A DNA stretch of 12,075 nt from Nitrospirae bacterium CG2_30_53_67 (GTDB lineage Bacteria > CG2-30-53-67). Shown piece after piece: positions 6,275-12,075 of the stretch. The notes beneath the pieces are model-generated. The model saw only the letters and a list, made by a program, of their open reading frames with translations, ran no database searches and had not been told where the DNA came from. Numbering within the stretch: the first letter of the stretch is position 1; each line of letters starts with the position of its first letter. The translations under genes were made by a program, and so were the position numbers. The stretch spans positions 1-12,075 of the forward strand of contig MNYV01000028.1 of the NCBI GenBank assembly GCA_001873285.1. The letters run 5' to 3'.

Positions 6275-6751
6275 ATGTACAAGATCGGCAATACCGTAGT
6301 CTATCCTTCCCACGGCTTGGGCATCATCGAGTCCATTGAAGAAAAAAATCTGATGGGAACGAAGCAGAAGTTCTATATTCTTAAGATTATGGAAAAGGGG
6401 ACCCGAATCATGATCCCCTGTGACAATGCGGAGAAGGTGGGACTCAGAGAAGTCATCCCGTCAAACGATGTCAGAAAGGTCGTCAAGGTTCTGAAGGAAA
6501 AACCCAAGACTATTCTTCCGAACTGGAACAAACGGTATCGTGAGAGTGTGGAAAAGATAAAGTCCGGATCCATCTATGAAGTTGCAGCCGTATTCAGGAA
6601 TTTGAGTCTCCTTTCCAAAGATAAAGAACTCTCCTTCGGCGAGAAAAAGATGCTGTGCGAAACCAAGCACCTCATCAGTTCAGAGATCTCACGGGCCAAG
6701 GGGATCACCGAACAACAGGCAGAGAAAATTTTAGATACGGCATTAAAATAG
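6275..6751 (+). CDS. CarD/CdnL-family RNA polymerase-binding regulator
   Basis: The 158-residue protein has the CarD_CdnL_TRCF signature at its N-terminus (about 1-60): YKIGNTVVYPSHGLGIIESIEEK, then a short beta-rich part ending MIPCDNAEKVGLR. This Tudor-like module binds the RNA polymerase beta subunit. The remainder (about 65-158) is helical, with charged stretches such as RNLSLLSKDKELSFGEKKML, matching the DNA-contacting C-terminal domain of CdnL. Such proteins stabilise open promoter complexes, notably at rRNA and growth-related promoters. The length is standard for CdnL. AGGAG at 6264-6268 with 6-nt spacing supports the start. The stop lies only 3 bp from the stop of the opposing TPR gene. 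Confidence 0.95.
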   Translation: MYKIGNTVVYPSHGLGIIESIEEKNLMGTKQKFYILKIMEKGTRIMIPCDNAEKVGLREVIPSNDVRKVVKVLKEKPKTILPNWNKRYRESVEKIKSGSIYEVAAVFRNLSLLSKDKELSFGEKKMLCETKHLISSEISRAKGITEQQAEKILDTALK

Positions 6752-6754
6752 ATC

Positions 6755-7939
6755 TTATTGCAGGTTTTTCAGTTTAGCTTTGGCCGTGACGTCGTCAGGC
6801 GAAAGGGCGAGGGCCTTTTCCCAGAATTTCCCCGCTTTTTCCTTTAATCCGGACTGATAGTGGGCGTCTCCCAGAAGGAGATAGGCGGGAGCCATATCAG
6901 GGGCATATTCAACGGCGTTTTGAAGGTCCTGGATGGCCTCCCCATAGGATTCCCTGCTCAAAGCGGCCGCGCCCAAATGATAAAGCGCCTCAGCATTCTT
7001 TGGATTGATCTTCAGCGTTTCCCTCCAGGCCTCTTCCGCCTCCCGGGTATCACCCGAACGGTATAAGGCCGTACCCAAAGCGAGGTAAATCTCCTGGGTG
7101 CGGTAATCCATGAGAACGGCCTTTTTAAAGGACTCAACGGCTTCCGTATGACGGTTTGCCTCGATCTGGCGGTTTCCCAATTCATACAGGATGGCTCCAT
7201 TCGCAGGTTCAATATCCAAGGCATGCGTAAGATCGTCGATGGATTGTGACATGCCCCCTTGTTCGGCATGGAGACGTGAGCGCAGCACATAGGTCCGGCT
7301 CCGGTTGGGAAAGAGAGAGACGGCTTGGTTCAGGGCATTTTCGGCCTGCTCGAAATTTCCGTTTTTAAGCAGTTCCTCACCTTGGACAAGGTGTTGGGAA
7401 AACCTTTTTTCCTTGGAAGGGATGTTCCTGCTCTTGGGCAGCGCCATGAGACTGATAAACAGGCAGGCCATTATCGCTGCCATGAGAGGAATCCACCGGT
7501 TCCTGAAACGAGGACCGGCCTTGATCCTGTTGAACTGATTGAATACAAAGGCCGAATCCGGTGAACTCTCGAACACGGACTTGGGCTTTGACCGATGTTT
7601 GAGGAACCGACCGGCATCTGCAATGATCTTGATCTTGCCTGATTTCTTGTCACTGCGATCTGCCGGAGTCAGAATGGGGTCCAAGTCTTTGATGTTCAGG
7701 CGCCCATTTTGTGCCTGCTCGACAGCTTTCCGGTGTTCGGTTTCCAACCGCTCTTCAAGGGCTTTTGAGAAATCCTCACGTCCGGTCAGATCCCGGTAAT
7801 AAGACCGCACTGAGTTGAGGATCCTGCCGCGGTAGTAAATCTGGGTCTGTAAATAGCCCATCTTGCCCCCCATGTCTTCTGTCTGGACATGGAAGGTCAT
7901 CCCCTGATAGATCACATCCGTATTTAATCCGCTTTTCAT
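6755..7939 (-). CDS. Membrane-anchored TPR protein
   Basis: This protein of 394 residues has three parts. Residues 1-60 form a compact domain with the motif LNTDVIYQGMTFHVQTED, which I associate with uncharacterised deltaproteobacterial and acidobacterial proteins. A linker leads to a single membrane helix (about 148-167, after basic RFRNR). The C-terminus (about 183-389) has roughly six tetratricopeptide repeats (for example AILYELGNRQIEANRHTEAV and AEALYHLGAAALSRESYGEA). TPRs would lie outside the cytoplasm if the N-terminus is inside (positive-inside rule), suggesting a scaffold for envelope proteins. I place the start at 7939: the frame extends to 8122, but the extra 61 codons overlap a promoter for this gene and one for the divergent response regulator, and look non-coding. 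The function is otherwise unknown. Confidence 0.82.
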   Translation of the reverse strand: MKSGLNTDVIYQGMTFHVQTEDMGGKMGYLQTQIYYRGRILNSVRSYYRDLTGREDFSKALEERLETEHRKAVEQAQNGRLNIKDLDPILTPADRSDKKSGKIKIIADAGRFLKHRSKPKSVFESSPDSAFVFNQFNRIKAGPRFRNRWIPLMAAIMACLFISLMALPKSRNIPSKEKRFSQHLVQGEELLKNGNFEQAENALNQAVSLFPNRSRTYVLRSRLHAEQGGMSQSIDDLTHALDIEPANGAILYELGNRQIEANRHTEAVESFKKAVLMDYRTQEIYLALGTALYRSGDTREAEEAWRETLKINPKNAEALYHLGAAALSRESYGEAIQDLQNAVEYAPDMAPAYLLLGDAHYQSGLKEKAGKFWEKALALSPDDVTAKAKLKNLQ

Positions 7940-7990
7940 GATGCCAGGCCTTTCAAGCCATATATGGCGGCCCAATGATCTCTTATCCCC

Positions 7991-8020
7991 AGTATAAATC
8001 ATCATATGACACTTTATCAA
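7991..8020 (-). promoter_or_regulatory. Promoter for the TPR gene
   Basis: On the minus strand, TTGATA (complement of 8015-8020) and TATACT (complement of 7991-7996), each 5 of 6 to consensus, are spaced 18 bp apart. Transcription would begin near 7984, 45 nt before the start codon chosen at 7939. Confidence 0.5.
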
Positions 8021-8080
8021 CAAGAAGTTAGGCATGCAGGAACAGAGATAGAAAATTGTTTTTGGGTTCCATGGTTTATC

Positions 8081-8109
8081 TTGACGGTATGCCATGAACG
8101 TGGTATATA
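8081..8109 (+). promoter_or_regulatory. Promoter for the response-regulator gene
   Basis: TTGACG at 8081-8086 (5 of 6) is followed after 17 bp by TATATA at 8104-8109, with TATAAA overlapping at 8106-8111. The predicted start of transcription is near 8117, about 28 nt before the ATG at 8145. Confidence 0.5.
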
Positions 8110-8144
8110 AAAGATAGATCATTTTTTATATAAAGGCCTCTCGA

Positions 8145-8531
8145 ATGGTTCATGCCGCCCATCCGACCAAGAAGTCGATCCTGATCGTGGATGATGAGAT
8201 TCATGTGCGCGAAGGCCTTTCCGAAATACTCCAGCAGGAAGGTTTTTATGTGGAGACTGCATCCGACGGGAAAGAGGCCATCTCCCTGTCTCTCAATAAG
8301 CGGTTTGATCTCATGATTTCCGACATCAAGATGCCGGAAATAGACGGGCTTCAGCTCCTGGATGAGATCCAGAAGGTCAACCCGCAGATTCGTGTCATCA
8401 TGGTGACCGCTTTTGGTGACGTCCAGACCTACCTGAAGTCCATGCAGCTCGGCGCTCATGAGTATATCAACAAACCGATTCGGATCCAGGAACTCAAACG
8501 GGTGATCTCGACCATCATGGAACAGCCCTGA
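8145..8531 (+). CDS. Single-domain response regulator (CheY/NtrC-type receiver)
   Basis: The 128-residue protein is just a receiver domain, which a histidine kinase phosphorylates on aspartate to relay a signal. All conserved positions are visible: acidic pair D16-D17, phosphoacceptor D60 (MISDIKMP), T88 (VTAFGD) and K110 (YINKPI). The VTAFGDVQTYLKSMQLGAHEYINKP segment resembles the receivers of NtrC-type regulators. No output domain follows: the frame stops at 8531 and nothing in the 377 bp downstream continues it. No kinase gene is adjacent, so the partner is encoded elsewhere. The Shine-Dalgarno is weak (AAAGG near 8131-8135). Confidence 0.93.
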   Translation: MVHAAHPTKKSILIVDDEIHVREGLSEILQQEGFYVETASDGKEAISLSLNKRFDLMISDIKMPEIDGLQLLDEIQKVNPQIRVIMVTAFGDVQTYLKSMQLGAHEYINKPIRIQELKRVISTIMEQP

Positions 8532-8588
8532 TTAGTGATTGAAGGAACGGGATTTGGGTCATTGGGCATCTCTTTTTTGGTTCTTCTC

Positions 8589-8606
8589 CTCTACGAGCCA
8601 TCGGCC
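8589..8606. repeat. Dispersed repeat segment, copy C
   Basis: The 18 bases CTCTACGAGCCATCGGCC match the internal segment of copy A at 4048-4065 at 17 of 18 positions. The bases just before (TTCTTCTC) also resemble the matching part of A. The segment lies in the intergenic region after the response regulator. Confidence 0.5.
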
Positions 8607-8610
8607 ATTT

Positions 8611-8721
8611 AGTGGGTAAAAAGGGTTTGAGGGTTCAAGGGTTCAAGTGAAATACTGAAACGTAAGCAAAATCTCCAGAGAAAAACACTGGAACCCTTGA
8701 CCCCTGATGTTCTCACCCACT
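8611..8721. repeat. Imperfect inverted repeat in intergenic region
   Basis: The left arm (8611-8649) contains AGTGGGT, then GGGTTCAAGGGTTCAAGTG. The right arm (8686-8721) contains CACTGGAACCCTTGACCCCTG, then ACCCACT. Inner parts pair at 18 of 21 positions and the outer 7 bases exactly, around a 36-nt loop. The left arm also has the direct repeat GGGTTCAA. It would form a long stem-loop in a transcript from either side. The rest of 8532-8908 shows no gene, apart from the amidase promoter near its right edge. Confidence 0.6.
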
Positions 8722-8847
8722 CTTTTGGAAATGATCCTCTTTTCTAAAAGCCCTCGATTACACGCTACTTGCTTCCACAGACCATCCATCAGGAATTTCA
8801 TCTATGACATCCACGCTCCATCTCTGTCAAAAAAATCCATTAAGAAC

Positions 8848-8876
8848 TTGACATTCGTCTCATCTCCCTTTAGATT
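8848..8876 (+). promoter_or_regulatory. Promoter for the amidase gene
   Basis: TTGACA at 8848-8853 is followed at exactly 17 bp by TAGATT at 8871-8876 (4 of 6). Transcription would begin near 8883, giving a short leader of about 26 nt before ATG 8909. Confidence 0.55.
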
Positions 8877-8908
8877 AAGCTGAAGTAAACCCATTTAAGA
8901 TATGAATT

Positions 8909-10828
8909 ATGAAGCAATTCTTCTGCAATTCAACAAAACGATTTCCGATTTGCCTCTCTTTGCTTTTTATCTTTTTGATCCAAGAGCCTTCTGCCTTCGC
9001 CAAAAGATCTGCCGAGGATCTGTACCGTACAGCGAAAAAGAACGATACAGAACTCGAACAGTCCCCGGAAAAAGAAAAATTCAGGAGCCAGTGGGAGCGG
9101 GTCATCCATGGTTTCTTGATGGTTGCGGACCGCTACCCCAAATCCGGCCTGGCCGATGATGCGCTTTACCAAGCCGGCATGGTCACGCTGAAACTCAGGC
9201 AGATCTCCAGATCCTCCAGGGACACCGAATCTTCTCTCCAAATTTTTGAACGCTTGTCCAAGACCTATCCGGACAGCCGGTATGCGGACGATGCGCAATA
9301 CATGATCGGTGAGATCTACCGGACCATTAAAAATGCTCCTGAAAAGGCGTACACGGCCTATGCGGAGATTCCGGAGAGGTTCCCTAAAGGGGACATGGTG
9401 AAGGGAGCCAAGGATCGGCTCTCCGAACTTCCGTCACCCGCTCCGGAGAAAGCAGAAGAATCGGATCCATCGAATGGATCCGAACCGTTAGATTCTTCGG
9501 ACAAGCTGGATGAGCCGTCCGCATCGGATATGAAGATACCGGAACAGCCGGGGATAAACGAAACACCGGCAGCAACGGAAGAAGCAGAAACTCAGAAAAA
9601 AGAGGGGCTGCAAGAGGCACATGGAACCACGGAAAGACCAGAAACACCAGAAACACCAGAAACAAAAGGAAATGATCCCAATCAAAACAACGGTAATCCG
9701 GTCAACGGTCAGGTCCATGTCCTCGGTATCAGGCACTGGGCAGGAAGTGATTATGTCCGCGTGGTGATCGATCTGGACGGTCCGGTCCGCTTCAAACAGC
9801 AGCAGATCTCCAATCCGGACCGGGTCTTTGTGGACATTGAAAACACCCGTCTTTCCCGGGCGCTCAAAAAAGAGCCCATCCATGTCTCCAAAGGATACCT
9901 TAAAGCGATCCGGATGGGTCAGTTCAATGCCGATACATCCAGGGTGGTGCTGGACCTTGAGAAGATCAGAAATGTTTCGGTTTTCTATCTTTCAGACCCT
10001 GACCGGATCGTCATGGATGTGGCCGGGGACGAATCCACGACCGAAAGGTTGACAAGGATCCGCAGTAAATTAAAGCAGGGGAGCGGCACGCTCACCCTTT
10101 CGGAACAGCTCGGCATGAAGGTCGCCAAGGTTGTGCTCGACCCCGGCCATGGAGGCAAGGACCCGGGTTGCATCGGGAAGAGCGGCTTGATGGAGAAAGA
10201 GATCACCCTCGACGTGGCCAGACGGTTGAAAAAACTTCTAAAAGAGAATCTCAATCTGCAGGTGATCATGACCCGTGACCGGGATGTCTTTGTCCCGCTG
10301 GATGAACGGACAGCCATCGCGAACCGTGAAAAAGCCGACCTCTTTATCTCCATCCATGTCAATGCTGCCGAGGACCCATCACTGAGCGGCGTGGAGACCT
10401 GGTTCCTGGATTTTGCGGCCTCAGAGCGCGCCAAGAAGATCGCGGCGCGTGAAAACTTTTATTTTCAAAAACCGAGAAGTGATCTGGACAAGATCCTGAA
10501 TGATCTCCTCTTCAACAGCAGGACGCAGGAGTCCAGCCGGCTGGCGGGAATTCTTCAAAATGATTTGACAAGCGGTCTGAATCAGAAATTCAAGGATATT
10601 CAGAACCATGGTGTGAAAGGGGCCCCATTTGTCGTCCTGGTAGGGGCCAGGATGCCGAGTGTCCTATCCGAGATCTCATTCATGAGCAACCCGACCGAGG
10701 AAAGGCGTTTGAAAAGCGCCAAATACCGTCATGATATAGCAAAAAGCCTGTTCAACGGCATTTTTAGGTATGTCAACTCTTCGGAATATGCGTCTTCGGC
10801 CAAGAGCCCCAAGAACCAGTCGGAGTGA
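8909..10828 (+). CDS. Secreted N-acetylmuramoyl-L-alanine amidase (TPR-like, AMIN, Amidase_3)
   Basis: The 639-residue enzyme cuts the amide bond between MurNAc and the stem peptide of peptidoglycan in the periplasm. Residues 1-31 form a signal peptide (basic KRF, hydrophobic LSLLFIFLI, cleavage near AFA-K). Residues 33-170 resemble YbgF/TPR repeats (YPKSGLADDALYQAG, YPDSRYADDAQYMIG). Residues 171-266 are an acidic, Pro/Glu-rich linker with ETP repeats. Residues 268-375 form an AMIN domain, which targets such enzymes to septal or envelope sites. Residues 405-622 are Amidase_3, with zinc ligands H414 (DPGHGG), E429 and H483 (SIHVNA) and catalytic E588 (LSEISFMSN). A long insert between H483 and E588 (about 505-565) probably carries the regulatory helix of AmiA/B/C-type amidases. 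It is AmiC-like but with an added N-terminal repeat domain. ATG 8909 is preferred to 8902, which is out of frame. Confidence 0.95.
   Translation: MKQFFCNSTKRFPICLSLLFIFLIQEPSAFAKRSAEDLYRTAKKNDTELEQSPEKEKFRSQWERVIHGFLMVADRYPKSGLADDALYQAGMVTLKLRQISRSSRDTESSLQIFERLSKTYPDSRYADDAQYMIGEIYRTIKNAPEKAYTAYAEIPERFPKGDMVKGAKDRLSELPSPAPEKAEESDPSNGSEPLDSSDKLDEPSASDMKIPEQPGINETPAATEEAETQKKEGLQEAHGTTERPETPETPETKGNDPNQNNGNPVNGQVHVLGIRHWAGSDYVRVVIDLDGPVRFKQQQISNPDRVFVDIENTRLSRALKKEPIHVSKGYLKAIRMGQFNADTSRVVLDLEKIRNVSVFYLSDPDRIVMDVAGDESTTERLTRIRSKLKQGSGTLTLSEQLGMKVAKVVLDPGHGGKDPGCIGKSGLMEKEITLDVARRLKKLLKENLNLQVIMTRDRDVFVPLDERTAIANREKADLFISIHVNAAEDPSLSGVETWFLDFAASERAKKIAARENFYFQKPRSDLDKILNDLLFNSRTQESSRLAGILQNDLTSGLNQKFKDIQNHGVKGAPFVVLVGARMPSVLSEISFMSNPTEERRLKSAKYRHDIAKSLFNGIFRYVNSSEYASSAKSPKNQSE
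9637..9663 (+). repeat. 9-bp coding tandem repeat in the amidase linker
   Basis: Three perfect copies of ACCAGAAAC (9637-9645, 9646-9654, 9655-9663) encode the ETPETPET stretch of the linker. The number of copies could vary between strains by slippage without breaking the frame. Confidence 0.75.
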
Positions 10829-10948
10829 TGTTCTCATGATCACTGAGAAGGACAGGATTTGTATCGTCTGATCGCTCCCGCCGTCAACCTTCACCGTCAG
10901 TTGTCGTGATAGATGATCTGTTCCATCCCGAGTAAAGGCCTGTTTGTT

Positions 10949-11689
10949 ATGGAACGAAACCTGAAGCTGATTATTGAGTATCAAGGGACCCGGTACCATG
11001 GCTGGCAGATCCAGCCCAATGGGATCAGCATTGAGGAGAAGATCGAGGAGATCCTGGAAAGGCTGACCGGCCAAAGGCCCAAGGTCATAGGCGCCGGCAG
11101 GACCGATGCAGGCGTTCATGCCGAAGGACAGACCGCCCATTTCAAGACCCTGAGTTCCATGGATTGCAAGGCCCTCCAGCGGGGAATGAATGCCCTGCTG
11201 CCTAACGACATTGTGGTCCTGAACGTTGAGGAAGCCGAGAGGGATTTTCATGCCCTGTTCAGTGCGAAAGGCAAGACGTATCGGTATGTGATCCTGAACC
11301 GCGCCCACCCATCCGTTTTTGAGCGGGATCGCTGCTGGCATATCTCACGTCGTCTGGATTTGGATGCCATGAGAGAGGGGGCCATGCCTCTGATCGGCCG
11401 GCACGATTTTTCGGCATTTCAGGCTTCGGGCTGTTGCGCCAGAAACCCGGTCCGGGAAATCCGCGGAATCGAAATCCATGCGAAGGACGGTTGGATATCG
11501 ATCACCGTCTCTGCGAATGGATTCTTAAAATATATGGTCCGGAATATTGTGGGAACCTTGGTCGAGGTGGGGAGGGGGAAGATGGCCCCCATGGATGTCC
11601 AGAGAATCCTTGACAGCCGGGACAGGACCCAGGCCGGTCCTACGGCTCCGGCCCAAGGGCTCTTCCTGGTCTTTGTGGACTACGGCTGA
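10949..11689 (+). CDS. truA: tRNA pseudouridine(38-40) synthase TruA
   Basis: The 246-residue enzyme converts uridines 38-40 of the tRNA anticodon arm to pseudouridine. The catalytic aspartate is D53 in GAGRTDAGVHA; other family blocks are YQGTRYHGWQ near the start, KTYRYVILN, HDFSAFQASGC and FLKYMVRNIVGTLVEVGRGK. The frame is open upstream to ATG 10913, but I chose ATG 10949: proteins of this family begin close to the strand before YxGTxYxGWQ, and AAAGG at 10934-10938 lies 10 nt upstream, whereas 10913 has no Shine-Dalgarno. The gene follows the amidase by 120 bp with no clear terminator, so it may share its transcript. Length and motifs are complete. Confidence 0.95.
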   Translation: MERNLKLIIEYQGTRYHGWQIQPNGISIEEKIEEILERLTGQRPKVIGAGRTDAGVHAEGQTAHFKTLSSMDCKALQRGMNALLPNDIVVLNVEEAERDFHALFSAKGKTYRYVILNRAHPSVFERDRCWHISRRLDLDAMREGAMPLIGRHDFSAFQASGCCARNPVREIRGIEIHAKDGWISITVSANGFLKYMVRNIVGTLVEVGRGKMAPMDVQRILDSRDRTQAGPTAPAQGLFLVFVDYG

Positions 11690-11698
11690 TCCGGCAGT

Positions 11699-11764
11699 TA
11701 TTAAGGTTCTCATAATAGAAACGACATCATGTAGAAAATCCTTCCCCCGATAAACCCATTCGAG
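11699..11764. repeat. Dispersed intergenic repeat, copy B
   Basis: This begins 10 bp after the truA stop and matches copy A (4000-4082) across TATTAAGG, the block TAGAAACGACATCAT, GAAAAT and, after a 15-base-scale deletion, GATAAACC and ATTCGAG. Both copies lie on the same strand just after plus-strand genes. Confidence 0.65.
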
Positions 11765-11776
11765 GGCAGGCTCTAA

Positions 11777-11822
11777 CCTCCCTTTGCCCCTTCGACTGCG
11801 CTCAGGGCAGGCGCCGGGGAGG
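11777..11822. repeat. Nested hairpin with CTTCGACTGCGCTCAGG-type dispersed repeat
   Basis: The outer arms CCTCCC (11777-11782) and GGGAGG (11817-11822) and the inner arms TGCCC (11785-11789) and GGGCA (11805-11809) enclose CTTCGACTGCGCTCAGG. I recognise this as a short intergenic repeat widespread in environmental bacterial genomes, where it is often mistranslated as CPERSRR. That recognition is from memory. Confidence 0.6.
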
Positions 11823-11825
11823 CAT

Positions 11826-11852
11826 TTCCCCCTCTTTGGAAAAGAGGGGGAA
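11826..11852. repeat. Perfect 11-bp hairpin, GC/purine-rich
   Basis: TTCCCCCTCTT at 11826-11836 and AAGAGGGGGAA at 11842-11852 are exact reverse complements around a 5-base loop (TGGAA). No T-run follows, so it is probably a repeat element and not a terminator of truA, which ended 136 bp earlier. Confidence 0.6.
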
Positions 11853-11880
11853 GGACAGTAAATAGGGGACAGTAAATAGG
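11853..11880 (+). repeat. Tandem 14-bp duplication
   Basis: GGACAGTAAATAGG occurs twice head to tail (11853-11866 and 11867-11880) and is followed by a diverging third start (GACAGCG). The second unit runs into the left arm of the large inverted repeat. Confidence 0.8.
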
Positions 11881-11988
11881 GACAGCGCCCATTTATTGTT
11901 AGGGCACTTGTAATGAGACATACATTCTGCATAAATTCTTCCAATATGAAATCTAAAGATAGAAAAATAAATGGGCGCTGTCCCTATT
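11875..11988. repeat. Perfect 23-bp inverted repeat with 68-nt loop (REP-like)
   Basis: Arms 11875-11897 and 11966-11988 are exact reverse complements (core GGGACAGCGCCCATTTATT on the left). Sequences of this style (AATAGGGACAGC...CCATTTATT) are, from memory, common around REP-associated IS200-like (Y1) tyrosine transposases in many environmental genomes. No transposase is present in the 68-nt loop, so this is either an internal deletion derivative or a stand-alone REP-type unit. The loop contains a weak, diverged relative of dispersed repeat copies A and B (11894-11942). Confidence 0.7.
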
Positions 11989-11992
11989 ATTA

Positions 11993-12021
11993 CTATTATT
12001 AAACGTCCCTATTATTAAACG
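11993..12021 (+). repeat. 13-bp direct repeat
   Basis: CTATTATTAAACG occurs at 11993-12005 and again at 12009-12021 with TCC between, a 16-bp period. It borders the right arm of the inverted repeat, so both flanks of that structure show short duplications. From 12022 to the window end I see nothing recognisable. Confidence 0.7.
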
Positions 12022-12075
12022 AATTTGCAGTGAAAAAGCCTTGAAAAATGGTTGGTTCTGTATTATCGTAGGGTC

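Noticed and set aside
7940-8122. 61-codon N-terminal extension of the TPR protein
   Set aside because: It overlaps a good minus-strand promoter (7991-8020) and the divergent promoter (8081-8109), and the residues look non-coding; ATG 7939 is preferred.
9637-9663. CRISPR-like or regulatory repeat
   Set aside because: The units are 9 bp, contiguous and in frame, encoding ETP repeats in a protein linker.
10913-10948. Upstream ATG for truA
   Set aside because: No Shine-Dalgarno precedes it, and it would add 12 residues ahead of the usual family start; ATG 10949 is preferred.
10676-11341. 221-codon minus-strand open frame
   Set aside because: It lies opposite the end of the amidase gene and most of truA, both with intact catalytic motifs; the translation shows no family features.
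11525-11944. 139-codon minus-strand frame containing a CPERSRR motif
   Set aside because: That motif is the known by-product of translating the CTTCGACTGCGCTCAGG intergenic repeat; the rest is antisense to truA or repeat DNA.

Overview
The window reads as an ordinary bacterial chromosome segment with moderate GC, closely spaced genes and several layers of mobile or repetitive DNA. The gene families and repeat styles (CarD/CdnL regulator, TPR proteins, an AMIN plus Amidase_3 hydrolase with an N-terminal TPR-like part, and short intergenic repeats such as the 'CTTCGACTGCGCTCAGG' type) suggest an uncultured Desulfobacterota (deltaproteobacterial) lineage or a neighbour. That placement comes from family recall, not from a marker gene.

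Region by region: (1) 1-93 is the 3' end of an unidentified gene. (2) 105-1680 is a complete IS1182-like insertion sequence with 17-bp terminal inverted repeats and an intact DDE transposase. (3) 1681-2085 holds a strong hairpin, then a 149-bp MITE-like element with 24-bp inverted ends and a 9-bp flanking duplication, then a promoter and a possible leader ORF. (4) 2086-3987 carries an LsrF/DhnA-type class I aldolase or thiolase and a zinc-dependent medium-chain dehydrogenase. (5) 4098-6046, convergent to these on the minus strand, is a two-gene operon of a divergent class II (FbaA-like) aldolase and an EamA/DMT transporter. (6) 6275-8531 has a CarD-family regulator, a tail-to-tail TPR membrane protein on the minus strand, and a divergently transcribed single-domain response regulator. 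(7) 8532-8908 is an intergenic region with an imperfect inverted repeat and the amidase promoter. (8) 8909-11689 encodes a secreted N-acetylmuramoyl-L-alanine amidase and the tRNA pseudouridine synthase TruA. (9) 11690-12075 is a gene-free repeat cluster: a dispersed repeat copy, nested hairpins, a 14-bp tandem duplication, a perfect 23-bp inverted repeat around a 68-nt loop, and a 13-bp direct repeat.

Functionally, the most coherent group is 2086-6046. It has two unrelated aldolases, one dehydrogenase and one small-molecule permease, consistent with a carbon-compound (phosphorylated sugar or ketone) pathway passing through DHAP-like intermediates; the substrate cannot be read from sequence. 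The rest is housekeeping (cell-wall hydrolysis, tRNA modification, RNA polymerase regulation). I see no phage, CRISPR, toxin-antitoxin or classical defence system. The more unusual material is in the non-coding elements: the MITE-like insertion abutting the lsrF-like promoter, a repeat family found just after several gene 3' ends, and the REP-like cluster at the right edge.
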